Below are positions 32,474 through 41,277 of a stretch of 42,791 bases of DNA, piece after piece. The DNA is from Caulobacteraceae bacterium UBA3198 (GTDB lineage Bacteria > Pseudomonadota > Alphaproteobacteria > Caulobacterales > Caulobacteraceae). The notes under the pieces were generated by a model. That model saw only the letters and a list, made by a program, of their open reading frames with translations. It had not been told where the DNA came from and ran no database searches. How positions within the stretch are numbered: position 1 is the stretch's first letter; the number at the start of each line of letters is the position of its first letter. The stretch covers positions 173,380-216,170 of the forward strand of contig DEWY01000011.1 of NCBI GenBank assembly GCA_002363865.1, given 5' to 3'. The position numbers were made by a program, and so were the translations under genes.

Positions 32474-34032
32474 GCTTTTATTCCCGACGTGCCCGCGGGC
32501 AGGGCGCCAAGCCCAGTCGCCGCGCCTTTGATGTTCCAGACGCAATCGCCACCTGGCCCGAGAGCCGCAACGCCCGAGGATCCGACCGGCTCGGACTTGC
32601 CGTCGGTGAGGAAGTCGATGGCGGCCTCGTCCGAGGGCGGGACCTTGGCCAGGAACCGCTGCCCTGCGGGACCGCGGCCGACGACGACCCCAAACTTTGG
32701 CCGCCCGTCGCGTTCGTAGAGGACGGTGTAGGTCTCGATCGTCCCTGGACCGATGTAGGTCTCGTCGAGCTCAGGGACCGGCTCCCGGGCGGCGTCGGCC
32801 TCGGACTGGAAGTCGAAGTCGGAACGCACGACGTCAAGGGGGAAGGGCTCGCGGGAGAGGACGATCGTGTGGTTGTTGGTGGCGTAGCCGCCATTCGCGA
32901 ACAGCAGCCCCTTGCGGCCGCTTTCGCGAAGTTTCAGCACCATTCCGACCACCGCGTGGCTCATGTAGTTGCCGACCGGGCCGCCGCCGAAGGTCAGGCC
33001 GCCGAACACCGTGGCCGGCTTCTCCACCGCCCAGCCGATCACCCGCCGGGCCATTTTTGGCACGCAAGGAAAGCAGCTGTAGAGTTCGACGAAGTCGAGG
33101 TCTGACGCCGAGACGCCGTTCAGCGCCATGGCCCGGTTCAGCGAGACGGCCATGCTGACCGAACGGTCGTAGCGGTCGCGCCTCAGGTAGTCGCCGGGCT
33201 CATGGGCGGCCGCGCCGGCGCCGACGAAGACCAGCCGGTCCTCGGGTATGCCCGCCTCGCGGGCGGCGGCCAGGCTGGTGACGATGAAGCCGGCCCCCTG
33301 GTTCACCGAGGAATTAGCCACCATCAGCTTGTTGTACGGGAAGGCGATCGGCCGGTTGTCCGCCGAGGGGGTGACGATGGCCTCCGGGGGCGTCAGCTTG
33401 CGGATCCAGGCGCCGGGGTTCTCGGCGGCGACCTGGGAGAAGCGCGACCAGATCTCGCCGCTCTCCGCCTGGGCTTCCGCGAAGGTCTGACCGTAAGCGG
33501 CGCGGCCGGCGTTCTCGTAGAGCGGGTAGACGTCGACAGGCGCGGTCAGGCCGTAGCGTTGGCGGAAGGAGGGCGGGCCGGCGCGGCCGGTGGCCCGGCG
33601 CAGCGGGTTGTGGGCGGAGGGATCATCGCCCGCCTTGAGGGCCGCGAGCTGGGCGGCCGTGCGCAGGGCCTCGCCGCCGGCTATGGCGGCCACCTGGATC
33701 TCGCCCCCGGCGATCCGCCGGGCGGCTTCGTTGAGCATCAGGATCGGCGTGTCGCCGCCGGGGTAGGTGCTCTTGTAGCAGAGCTTGGGGGTGACCCCGA
33801 GCCTGGCCGCGAGCGGGCCCGAGAGGTCGCCCAGCTCGCGGAAGGAGAGCTGGTCGACGACGGCGAGCGAGTCCAGCCGGGAGATCCACCCTGTCCCGGC
33901 GTCGCGATCGGCCTCGCGCAGGGCGGCCTCCATCAGGCCGATGGGGTCCAAACCCTCGCGCGGGTCCTTGGGCCGGTCGTTGACCTGGCCCACCCCCACG
34001 ATCACCGGGGTGCGCGCGGCGTCGTCACTCAT
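32470..34032 (-). CDS. Thiolase-like protein type 1 (acetyl-CoA acetyltransferase family) without canonical Cys
   Basis: 520 residues. Thiolase-fold segments are TPVIVGVGQVNDRP, KLMVANSSVNQGAGFIVTSL and LDFVELYSCFPCVPKMARRV. The usual nucleophile context (N-x-x-C-x-S-G) is replaced by YKSTYPGGDTP, so the standard acylated Cys is missing. The His region is replaced by TFGGGPVGNYMSHAVVGMV. A C-terminal extra domain of ~90 residues (ETYTVLYERDGRPKFGVVVG, QRFLAKVPPSDEA) matches my recollection of thiolase-like protein type 1. It follows the enoyl-CoA hydratase gene by 30 bp and overlaps the hydrolase. It may perform a different C-C cleavage, or simply be a divergent thiolase. Confidence 0.82.
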   Translation of the reverse strand: MSDDAARTPVIVGVGQVNDRPKDPREGLDPIGLMEAALREADRDAGTGWISRLDSLAVVDQLSFRELGDLSGPLAARLGVTPKLCYKSTYPGGDTPILMLNEAARRIAGGEIQVAAIAGGEALRTAAQLAALKAGDDPSAHNPLRRATGRAGPPSFRQRYGLTAPVDVYPLYENAGRAAYGQTFAEAQAESGEIWSRFSQVAAENPGAWIRKLTPPEAIVTPSADNRPIAFPYNKLMVANSSVNQGAGFIVTSLAAAREAGIPEDRLVFVGAGAAAHEPGDYLRRDRYDRSVSMAVSLNRAMALNGVSASDLDFVELYSCFPCVPKMARRVIGWAVEKPATVFGGLTFGGGPVGNYMSHAVVGMVLKLRESGRKGLLFANGGYATNNHTIVLSREPFPLDVVRSDFDFQSEADAAREPVPELDETYIGPGTIETYTVLYERDGRPKFGVVVGRGPAGQRFLAKVPPSDEAAIDFLTDGKSEPVGSSGVAALGPGGDCVWNIKGAATGLGALPAGTSGIKA

Positions 34033-34062
34033 CTTTCGTCCCTCAACTCGAAAACTGCGGCC

Positions 34063-34851
34063 TCAGCGGCTCTGCCAGACGGGCGCGCGCTTTTCGGCGA
34101 AGGCGCGGGGCCCCTCGCGTCCGTCCTCGGAGCGCAGCAGGGCGCCGATCTCGGCGCGCGTCTGCGTCCAGGCGGCGTCCTCGGAGGCGATCCTGCCGTG
34201 CTGGACGCCCAGCGCGATCCGCTTGGAGGCCTGCACCGCCAGAGGCGCATTGGCGGTGATCCGAGCCGCCAGCTTCAGCGCCGCATCGAGCACCTGCGCC
34301 TGCGGCACGACGGCGTTGACTAGCCCTAGCTCCAGCGCCCGCTGGGCCGAGATCGGCTCGCCGGTCAGCATCATCTCCATAGCGATCTTGCGCGGCAGCT
34401 GCTGGGCCAGGCGGAAGGCGCCGCCCGCAGCCGCCAGGATGCCGCGCTTGACCTCCGGCAGCCCGAAGCTGGCCGTCTCGGAGGCCACGGCCAGGTCGCT
34501 GGCCAAGGTCAGCTCGGTGCCGCCGCCCAGCGCCGTCCCGTTCACCGCCGCGATGGTCGGCTTGGAGATATGGTGCTCGACGTAGCCGGCGAACCCCCAG
34601 GCCTGCTCGCGCTCGCCGACGGCGAAGGGCTCGCGGTTGGCCAGGGCCTTGAGGTCGGCGCCGGCGCAGAACGACTGGTCGCCCGCGCCGGTGATGATCA
34701 CCGCCCAGACGTCCGGGTTGCGGTCGGCCTCCTCCAGCGCCTCGCCGACGCCGACGGTGACCGCGCGGTTCACGGCGTTGCGCGCCTCCGGCCGGTTGAG
34801 GGTGACGATCATCACCCGCTCCCGCCGCTCGACGAGGACGGCCTCGCTCAT
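34063..34851 (-). CDS. Enoyl-CoA hydratase/isomerase (crotonase) family protein
   Basis: 262 residues, typical crotonase length. The N-terminus VMIVTLNRPEARNAVNR and oxyanion-hole segments CAGADLKAL and GTALGGGTELTLASDLAVAS are present. Both usual acidic positions are seen: Glu in GGGTEL and Glu in FGLPEVKRGI. It would hydrate (or isomerise) an enoyl-CoA intermediate. Its ATG overlaps the acyl-CoA synthetase stop by ATGA (34848-34851), so the two are translationally coupled. Confidence 0.92.
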   Translation of the reverse strand: MSEAVLVERRERVMIVTLNRPEARNAVNRAVTVGVGEALEEADRNPDVWAVIITGAGDQSFCAGADLKALANREPFAVGEREQAWGFAGYVEHHISKPTIAAVNGTALGGGTELTLASDLAVASETASFGLPEVKRGILAAAGGAFRLAQQLPRKIAMEMMLTGEPISAQRALELGLVNAVVPQAQVLDAALKLAARITANAPLAVQASKRIALGVQHGRIASEDAAWTQTRAEIGALLRSEDGREGPRAFAEKRAPVWQSR

Positions 34852-36467
34852 GCGCTCACCGCCTCGCCGGCGCCCGTTTCAGCGCAGGCCTTGGCGGCCG
34901 CGTAGTCGGCCTTGCCGTTGCTGGCGCGCAGCGAGCGGCTGGCGACGAACACCCGTTTGGGAGTCTTGTAGCCGGCCAGCGTCTTGCGCACGTGCGCCTT
35001 CAGTCCGGCCTCGTCGAGCGTCTGCCCGGGCGCCAGCTCGACGACGGCGGTGACGGACTGGCCCCACTTCTCGTCCGGCAGACCGACGACCAGGGCGTCC
35101 TCGATGCTGGGATGGGTCTTGAGGGCTTCCTCGACCTCCTCGGGGAAGACCTTCTCGCCGGCGGTGTTGATGCAGGCGTTGCCGCGGCCCAGCAGGGTCA
35201 GAGTGCCGTCGGCCTCGACGATGCACCAGTCGCCGGGGATGGAGTATCGGACCCCGTCGATCACGCGGAAGGTGCGGGCGGTCTTCTCGTCGTCCTTGTA
35301 GTAGCCGATGGGGTTCGGCGGGCCGAGGGCCACCAGGCCGCGCACCCCCGAGCCCGGCTCGACCGGCTGGTCGTTCTCGTCGAACACCCGGCAGCGCTCG
35401 CCGATCATGAACTTGGCGGTCTTCACCTCGCCCATCTTGGTCATGATCGAACTGCCCATGCCCAGCGCCTCGGAGGAGGAGAAGGCGTCGCTGAGCATGG
35501 CCTGGGGCATGTGCTCGAGGAGGCCGCGCTTGACCTCCAGGCTCCACATCACGCCGGACGAGACGACCATGGCGACCGAGGAGACGTCCCAGCGGCCGGG
35601 ATTGGCGTTCAGCGCGTTAAGGATCGGCCGGGCGAAGCTGTCGCCGACGACGGTCAGCGACTGCGGCTTGTGGCGTTCGATGGCGTCCAGCATCTCGACG
35701 GGATCGAACGTCTCTCCCGCTAATGTCACCAGAGAACCGCCCGCAAGGTGCGTTCCGATCGCCGTGAGCAGCCCCGTCCCGTGCATCAACGGGGGCGCAA
35801 TCAGCGCCCGGCCTCCGGGGCCGATCTTACGGGTGTGCTCACGGAGCGCCTCCAGGGTCTCAGGCACCGGCCCAAGCTTACGCGCCGAACTGAGCGTCAC
35901 CTCCCGGAGGTCGTGGTGGGGCCACATCACGCCTTTGGGCATGCCTGTGGTGCCGCCGGTGTAGATGAAGAGCAGATCCTGTCCCGAGCGTTCAAGCTGC
36001 AGCGCGGAACCGTCACCGTTGTCCGCGAGGGCGTGGAACGGCTCAGCGAACGGCGCGGTCCCCCCCCCCTCCGACACTTCGACCCAGGTCTTTACCTTGG
36101 GCAGCCGGTCCCGGACCTGCGTGACGGCGTCGCGGAACTCGGAGGCGTAGACCACCGTCTGTGCGTCGGAGTTGTCGAAAATGTACCAGACCTCGTCCGG
36201 CGTGTAGCGGTAGTTGACGTTGACGTGGGTCAGTCGCGCTTTGAAAGCCGCTGAGAGCGTAATCATGTATTCTGGACGGTTACGCATGTACACGGCGACC
36301 TTGTCGCCGGGCGCCGCCCCGCGGGCGATCAGGGCGCGCGCGAGGTTGTTGGAGAGCCGGCTCGCCTCGTGCCAAGGAACCGTCCGCTCGCCATGGATGA
36401 AGGCGGGTGCGTCCGGTGGCAGCACCGGTTCGATGGCGTCGAGGATGTCTCCGAAATTCCAACCCAC
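34848..36467 (-). CDS. Acyl-CoA synthetase (AMP-forming)
   Basis: 539 residues. The P-loop-like AMP-binding motif LFIYTGGTTGMPKGVMWPH, the A5 region SDAFSSSEALGMGSSIMTK, the hinge/A8 segment LLGRGNACINTAGEKVFPEE and the C-terminal catalytic Lys in SNGKADYAAAK are all present. It would activate a carboxylic acid to its CoA thioester via an acyl-adenylate. Start ATG 36467 (MGWNFGDILDAIEPVLPP) matches the family. It lies 46 bp after the dehydrogenase genes. The coding strand contains a run of ten G (36060-36069) that encodes Gly-Gly-Gly. Confidence 0.93.
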   Translation of the reverse strand: MGWNFGDILDAIEPVLPPDAPAFIHGERTVPWHEASRLSNNLARALIARGAAPGDKVAVYMRNRPEYMITLSAAFKARLTHVNVNYRYTPDEVWYIFDNSDAQTVVYASEFRDAVTQVRDRLPKVKTWVEVSEGGGTAPFAEPFHALADNGDGSALQLERSGQDLLFIYTGGTTGMPKGVMWPHHDLREVTLSSARKLGPVPETLEALREHTRKIGPGGRALIAPPLMHGTGLLTAIGTHLAGGSLVTLAGETFDPVEMLDAIERHKPQSLTVVGDSFARPILNALNANPGRWDVSSVAMVVSSGVMWSLEVKRGLLEHMPQAMLSDAFSSSEALGMGSSIMTKMGEVKTAKFMIGERCRVFDENDQPVEPGSGVRGLVALGPPNPIGYYKDDEKTARTFRVIDGVRYSIPGDWCIVEADGTLTLLGRGNACINTAGEKVFPEEVEEALKTHPSIEDALVVGLPDEKWGQSVTAVVELAPGQTLDEAGLKAHVRKTLAGYKTPKRVFVASRSLRASNGKADYAAAKACAETGAGEAVSA

Positions 36468-36513
36468 GCGTCTCTCTCCCTAGCCTTCTTCGTTCTTCGG
36501 GGCTGAGCGCCCT

Positions 36514-37707
36514 CTAGCTGGTGCGAACCTCGCGGAACGGGATGTCCCGGTCCACCTCCGGCTCCTTGGGCAGGCCCAGGACCCGCTCGCCGATGATGTT
36601 GCGTTGGATCTGGTCGGTGCCGCCGCCGATCGAGGTGAAGTAGGCGTTCAGCGTCAGGAAGTTGGCGTCCTCCGCCCGGGGATGGTCCGGGCCCTCGAGC
36701 ACGCTGCCGGCGCCCAGGATCAGGGTCCGGACGCGCGCCTCCTCGTGCAGGATGCGGCTCATCGCGAGCTTGCCGAGGCTCATCAGCGCGGAGGTCGTGC
36801 CCTGCTTGAGGTCGGCCTTGGCCCGGGCGGTGTTGAGGGCGTTGAGCTTCTTCAGGGCGATGACCCTGGCGATTTCCTGGCGGATCAGCGGGTCGGAGAG
36901 CACGCCGGCCTCGCGGGCCAGGGCGATCAGCGGCTCGCCGGGGCCTTCCGAGACGCCGCTGCGCGGACCTCTGGCGCCTTCACCCATCGCGGAACGCTCG
37001 TAGGCGAGCGCGGTCTGCAGCACGCCCCAGCCCTGGCCGAGCTCGCCCAGCAGGTTCTCGGCCGGGCAGACGGCGTCGGTGAAGAACACCTCGTTGAACT
37101 GGCTCTCGCCGGTGATCTGCCTCAGCGGGCGGACCTCGACGCCGGGCTGCTCCATCGGCAGAAAGAAGAAGCTGATGCCGCGGTGCTTGGGCACGTCCCA
37201 GTCGGTGCGGGCGATCAGCATGCCGTAGTCGGCGGCGGCGGCGTAGCTGGTCCAGACCTTCTGGCCATTGACCACGAAGTGGTCGTCCTGGCGGTCGGCG
37301 CGGGTGCGGACGCCGGCCAGGTCCGAGCCGGCGCCGGGCTCGGAGTAGAGCAGGCACATGCCGACGTCGCCGCGCAGCAGCGGGACGATCAGCTTCTCCT
37401 TGAGCGCCTGCGTGCCCCGCGCGAGCAGGGTGTTGGCCCACAGGTTGGTGCGGTCCTGGCCGGTGCCGGGCGCGCCGACGGCGGCGAACTCGCGCTCGAC
37501 GACGCGGGCCTGGGCGTCGCTCAGGCCCCGGCCCATCCATTCGGTCGGCCAGCGGGGGACGGCCCAGCGAGCCTCGATCACCTTGGCGACCCAGGCCTTG
37601 CGCTCGGCCTCGCTCTGCAGCGGGCCGGTCCAGTTGGCGGCCAGCCAGGCGCGGACCTCCTCACGCAGGCTGTCGTCGGTGACCGGTAGGGCGGCGTCGT
37701 CAGCCAT
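36514..37707 (-). CDS. Acyl-CoA dehydrogenase (larger subunit-like)
   Basis: 397 residues with the acyl-CoA dehydrogenase signature LLYSEPGAGSDLAGVRTRAD, flavin/substrate segments KVWTSYAAAADYGMLIARTD and ITGESQFNEVFFTD, and the C-terminal IGGGTDQIQRNIIGERVLGL. FAD-dependent alpha,beta-dehydrogenation of an acyl-CoA is expected, with electrons passed to ETF. It overlaps the upstream dehydrogenase gene by 8 bp (37700-37707). Paired unequal dehydrogenases like this form heterotetramers in steroid side-chain degradation of actinobacteria; such pairing here is an inference. Confidence 0.92.
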   Translation of the reverse strand: MADDAALPVTDDSLREEVRAWLAANWTGPLQSEAERKAWVAKVIEARWAVPRWPTEWMGRGLSDAQARVVEREFAAVGAPGTGQDRTNLWANTLLARGTQALKEKLIVPLLRGDVGMCLLYSEPGAGSDLAGVRTRADRQDDHFVVNGQKVWTSYAAAADYGMLIARTDWDVPKHRGISFFFLPMEQPGVEVRPLRQITGESQFNEVFFTDAVCPAENLLGELGQGWGVLQTALAYERSAMGEGARGPRSGVSEGPGEPLIALAREAGVLSDPLIRQEIARVIALKKLNALNTARAKADLKQGTTSALMSLGKLAMSRILHEEARVRTLILGAGSVLEGPDHPRAEDANFLTLNAYFTSIGGGTDQIQRNIIGERVLGLPKEPEVDRDIPFREVRTS

Positions 37708-38821
37708 GGGCGGCCTCCAGTTCGGCGACGTAGCGCTCGCGGTGAAAGGCCGGGGCGCCGAACAGCTGGGCGTCGGCCCGGGCCCGGCGCAGGTAGAGGT
37801 GGGCCGGGTGGTTCCAGGTGAAGGCGATGCCGCCGTGCATCTGGATGGCGTCGGCGCAGATCTTCACGAACGCATCGGCGCAGGCGAAGGCGGCGAGCTC
37901 CACCGCGGACTTGGCGTCCGGCGCGCCGGCGGCGAGCTGGGCGGCGGCGTGGCGGGCGGCGGACGTGGCGCTCTCGGACTCCACGAGGAGGTCGGCGGCC
38001 ATGTGCTTGATGGCCTGGTAGCTGCCGATCGACCGTCCGAACTGGATGCGGTTTTTGGCGTAGTCGACGGTGAACTCCAATACCCGTCGGCCACCGCCGG
38101 CCTGTTCACCGGCCAGCGCGACGCGGGCGAGGCCCAGCGCCTCCTCGACGGCGTTCCAGCCGGCATGCTGCTTCCCGACGAGCCTGGCCGGTGCGGCTTC
38201 GAAGCTGATCTGCGCCAGCCGCAGCGTGTGGTCGAACACGGGCAGGGGCTTCACCGCCACGCCGCCGGCCGTCGGATCGACCTCGAACACCGAGATCCCG
38301 TCAGCCTCCACTGCGGCGACCAGCAGCACGTCGGCGATTTGGCCGTGGGTGACGAAGCTCGCTTGACCCTCCAGACCCCAGGCCTCGCCGTCGGCGCGCG
38401 CCCGCACAGCGACGCCGTCCGGCGTCCAGGTTCCGGCGGAGCCGGTCAAGGCGGCGGTAGCGATGCGTGAGCCGTCAGCGATCCCGGGCAGCAGGCGCGC
38501 ATTGGCCTCCGCATCCCCAAGCGCCTGAAGCAAGCCCGCCGCCAGCACGCCGCTGGTGAGCAGAGGGGAGCAGAGGAGGGCGGCGCCGACCGCTTCCATC
38601 ACCAGCTCGAGTTCCAGGGGGCCTGCGCCCGCGCCGCCGTACTCCGGGTCGACGAGCAGGCCGACGGCGCCGATCTCCGCCAGCGCCTTCCAGACGTCGG
38701 GATCGTAGCCGGCGTCGGTCTCCATGACGCGGCGCACGTCGGCTTCCGTACTGCGCTCGGCCAGCAGGCGCAGCATGGAGCCCTGGAACGCCAGGCGCTC
38801 TTCGATCGGGAGGCTGACCAT
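37700..38821 (-). CDS. Acyl-CoA dehydrogenase (second subunit-like)
   Basis: 373 residues. The family fold is seen in IGAVGLLVDPEYGGAGAGPL, AAALTGSAGTWTPDGVAV (diverged flavin loop, lacking the usual E-P-x-A-G-S-D) and the C-terminal YAKNRIQFGRSIGSYQAIKH, IQMHGGIAFTWNHPAHLYL. The diverged central motif compared with its neighbour suggests a non-equivalent partner subunit. It is the first gene of the minus-strand operon, transcribed divergently from the TetR gene. The start ATG 38821 is followed by SLPIEERLAFQGSML. Confidence 0.9.
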   Translation of the reverse strand: MVSLPIEERLAFQGSMLRLLAERSTEADVRRVMETDAGYDPDVWKALAEIGAVGLLVDPEYGGAGAGPLELELVMEAVGAALLCSPLLTSGVLAAGLLQALGDAEANARLLPGIADGSRIATAALTGSAGTWTPDGVAVRARADGEAWGLEGQASFVTHGQIADVLLVAAVEADGISVFEVDPTAGGVAVKPLPVFDHTLRLAQISFEAAPARLVGKQHAGWNAVEEALGLARVALAGEQAGGGRRVLEFTVDYAKNRIQFGRSIGSYQAIKHMAADLLVESESATSAARHAAAQLAAGAPDAKSAVELAAFACADAFVKICADAIQMHGGIAFTWNHPAHLYLRRARADAQLFGAPAFHRERYVAELEAAHG

Positions 38822-38910
38822 GGTTGCTCCGACGTGACCTCGTTCGAGTTTCGGACGGTGATCGTCAGAAAGACCTACACTTTGTCACCACGCAAGGCTA
38901 AAAGTGAGGA
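38822..38910. promoter_or_regulatory. Divergent control region between acyl-CoA operon and tetR
   Basis: 89 bp separates the two start codons, so both promoters and probably a TetR-type operator are here. An imperfect dyad GACGGTGATCGTC sits at about 38855-38867. GAGGA lies directly against the tetR ATG, unusually close. Assignment of the operator is tentative. Confidence 0.45.
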
Positions 38911-39564
38911 ATGACCGATGTCGCCACTTCGATCGCTGCGCGAGGCCGCCCGCGCGATCCGTCGATCGAATCGCGTGTGTTCGATGCGGCCATGGCTCAG
39001 TATGCGGAGGCGGGCTGGTCGGGGTTCAACTTCGAATCAGTTGCGCGCAAAGCCTGCGTGGGGAAGGCGTCGCTCTACAGGCGCTGGCCGACGCGCGGTG
39101 AACTTCTGAGGCATACGCTGCAAGCGCGGTGGCTGACCGTCTCCAGCATCGACACCGGAAATATCCGCGGGGACTTGGAAGAGCTGGCCCGAATGATCGC
39201 CCGCACGCTCACCGGCCCGTACAGCGAGGCCCATGCGCGAATTAGCTTAGACTCCGCGCGACACCCGGAGATGCTGGATTTTCTGCGTCCCTATTCGGAC
39301 GACACAATCCGACACGGCCGCGCCATTGTGCGGCGTGCCATTGCGCGTGGGGAGATCACGCCAGCAACAAATCCCGGCCTGATGATGGACATGGTCGTGG
39401 GGGCGGTGACCAACCACATCCGGACGACGCCTGCACGGCTCCGCGGAGTGATGATGGCCAAGATGCAGGATTTCGTATCCGAGCTTGTGGAGGCGGTTCT
39501 TCACGGTGTCCGAGCCACAGATATGACAGAGAATGACAAAAAGGACCGGGGGGTGAGTGCGTGA
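38911..39564 (+). CDS. TetR/AcrR family transcriptional regulator
   Basis: 217 residues. The N-terminal HTH spans about 17-63 (PSIESRVFDAAMAQYAEAGW, FNFESVARKACVGKASLYRR, WPTRGELLRHTL). The ligand-binding region follows (ELARMIARTLTGPYSEAHAR; VVGAVTNHIRTTPARLRG). It probably represses the divergent acyl-CoA operon and its own downstream monooxygenase until a pathway metabolite or CoA ester binds. Its stop overlaps the GTG of the monooxygenase gene (39561-39564). Confidence 0.9.
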   Translation: MTDVATSIAARGRPRDPSIESRVFDAAMAQYAEAGWSGFNFESVARKACVGKASLYRRWPTRGELLRHTLQARWLTVSSIDTGNIRGDLEELARMIARTLTGPYSEAHARISLDSARHPEMLDFLRPYSDDTIRHGRAIVRRAIARGEITPATNPGLMMDMVVGAVTNHIRTTPARLRGVMMAKMQDFVSELVEAVLHGVRATDMTENDKKDRGVSA

Positions 39565-41198
39565 GCCAAGTCAGGGCGCCCATCGTGGCGGAGGTGGACG
39601 CGGTGGTCGTCGGGGCCGGGTTCGGCGGCCTCTACATGGTCCACCGCCTGCGCGAACTGGGGCTGAGCATCCAGGGCTTCGATGCGGCCGGCGGCGTCGG
39701 CGGCACCTGGTACTGGAACCGTTACCCGGGCGCGCGCTGCGACATTCCGAGCCTGTTCTACTCCTACACCTGGTCGGCCGAGGTGCAGCAGGAGTGGCGC
39801 TGGAGCGAGAAGTACGCCGCCCAGCCCGAGATCCTGGCCTACGCCGAATTCGTCGCCGAGAAGTACGACCTGAAGCGCGCCTTCGCCTTCGAGACCAAGG
39901 TGAAGTCGGCGGTCTGGGACGAGGCGACCGGCCGCTGGACGGTCACCACCGACCGGGGTGACCGCGTGAGGGCCCGGTTCTGCATCATGGCGACGGGCTG
40001 CCTCTCCATGCCCCGTGCGCCCGACCTGCCCGGCCAGGGCACCTTCCAGGGCAGCACCTTCCACACCGGCAAGTGGCCGCACGAGCCCGTCAGCTTCGCG
40101 GGGCAGACGGTGGCGGTGATCGGCACCGGCTCGTCGGCCATCCAGTCGATCACCGAGATCGCCAAGGACGCCGGTCATGTCTACGTCCTCCAACGTACGC
40201 CCAACTTCAGCGTGCCGGCCCGCAACGGACCGCTGCGGGACAAGGAATACGCCGCCTTCTGGGAGCAGTACCCGGCGTATCGGCAGATGGTGCTGGAGGG
40301 CACGGCCGGGATCGCCGGCGGCAGCCCGTTCCGCAGCCTCACCACCGAGCAGCAGCGGGCCAGGTTCGAGGAGCTATGGAACATCGGCGGGGCCGGCTAC
40401 CTGGGCGCTCTGGCGGACCTGTTGACCAACCCCATCGCCAACGACGCGGCGGCCAACTTCGTGCGCGAGAAGATCCGCGAGACCGTGAAGGACCCAGAGG
40501 TCGCCGAGGCGCTGCTGCCCGACGACCACCCCATCGGCGCCAAGCGGATCTGCGTCGACACCGGCTACTACGAGGTCTTCAACCAGGACAACGTCACCCT
40601 GGTGAACCTCAGGAAGGCGCCAATCGAGGCGATTACGCCAGCTGGCGTGCGGACCACGGCGCAGGAGTACTCGGTCGACGCCATCGTCTATGCCACCGGC
40701 TTCGATGCCATGACCGGCGCGCTGCTGAACATCGACATCCGGGGCCGGGGCGGGGTCAGCCTGGCCGAAGCCTGGGGCGACGGGCCGAAGACCTACCTCG
40801 GCCTCCAGGTGGCAGGCTTCCCCAACTTCTTCACCGTCGCCGGTCCGGGCAGCCCCTCGGTGCTGTCCAACATGATTAGCAGCTGTGAGCAGCACGTGGA
40901 CTGGATCAGCGACTGTCTGGCCTGGCTGGACGCGAACGGCGTGGAGGTCATCGAGGCCGACCCGCAGGCCCAGGAGGACTGGGTGCGCAAGGTCAACGAG
41001 GCCGCCGACAAGACCCTCTTCCCGAAGGCTAACAGCTGGTACATCGGCGCCAACATCCCCGGAAAGCCGCGGGTCTTCATGCCCTACGTCGGCGGCCACT
41101 ACCGGCAGATCTGCAACCAGGTGGCGGCCGAGGGTTACCGCGGCTTCCGTCACTCAGCGTCGACGGTCGGCGCCACACAAGCCAAGGCGCGGGCATGA
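39561..41198 (+). CDS. Type I Baeyer-Villiger monooxygenase (FAD/NADPH)
   Basis: 545 residues from GTG 39561 with a G-rich ribosome-binding site. The N-terminal FAD Rossmann motif is VVGAGFGGLYMVHRL (~17-31). GGTWYWNRYPGARCDIPS is typical of phenylacetone/cyclohexanone-type enzymes. The Baeyer-Villiger fingerprint FxGxxxHxxxWP appears as FQGSTFHTGKWP (162-173), and the NADPH Rossmann motif as VIGTGSSAIQ (~187-196). It should insert oxygen next to a carbonyl to give an ester or lactone. The pairing with a divergent operon containing a hydrolase, CoA ligase and beta-oxidation-type genes supports ketone degradation. Substrate unknown. Confidence 0.94.
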   Translation: MSQVRAPIVAEVDAVVVGAGFGGLYMVHRLRELGLSIQGFDAAGGVGGTWYWNRYPGARCDIPSLFYSYTWSAEVQQEWRWSEKYAAQPEILAYAEFVAEKYDLKRAFAFETKVKSAVWDEATGRWTVTTDRGDRVRARFCIMATGCLSMPRAPDLPGQGTFQGSTFHTGKWPHEPVSFAGQTVAVIGTGSSAIQSITEIAKDAGHVYVLQRTPNFSVPARNGPLRDKEYAAFWEQYPAYRQMVLEGTAGIAGGSPFRSLTTEQQRARFEELWNIGGAGYLGALADLLTNPIANDAAANFVREKIRETVKDPEVAEALLPDDHPIGAKRICVDTGYYEVFNQDNVTLVNLRKAPIEAITPAGVRTTAQEYSVDAIVYATGFDAMTGALLNIDIRGRGGVSLAEAWGDGPKTYLGLQVAGFPNFFTVAGPGSPSVLSNMISSCEQHVDWISDCLAWLDANGVEVIEADPQAQEDWVRKVNEAADKTLFPKANSWYIGANIPGKPRVFMPYVGGHYRQICNQVAAEGYRGFRHSASTVGATQAKARA

Positions 41199-41277
41199 CC
41201 GCAGTCGCCCCTGCGGCCAGCCAAGCCGATGTTCGTCGGCCGAGACAAACTCCAACCTTGCAGACAGGAACCCCATA

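Noticed and set aside
38855..38867. TetR operator as a firm call
   Set aside because: The dyad GACGGTGATCGTC is imperfect and single-copy; kept only as a tentative note in the divergent region.
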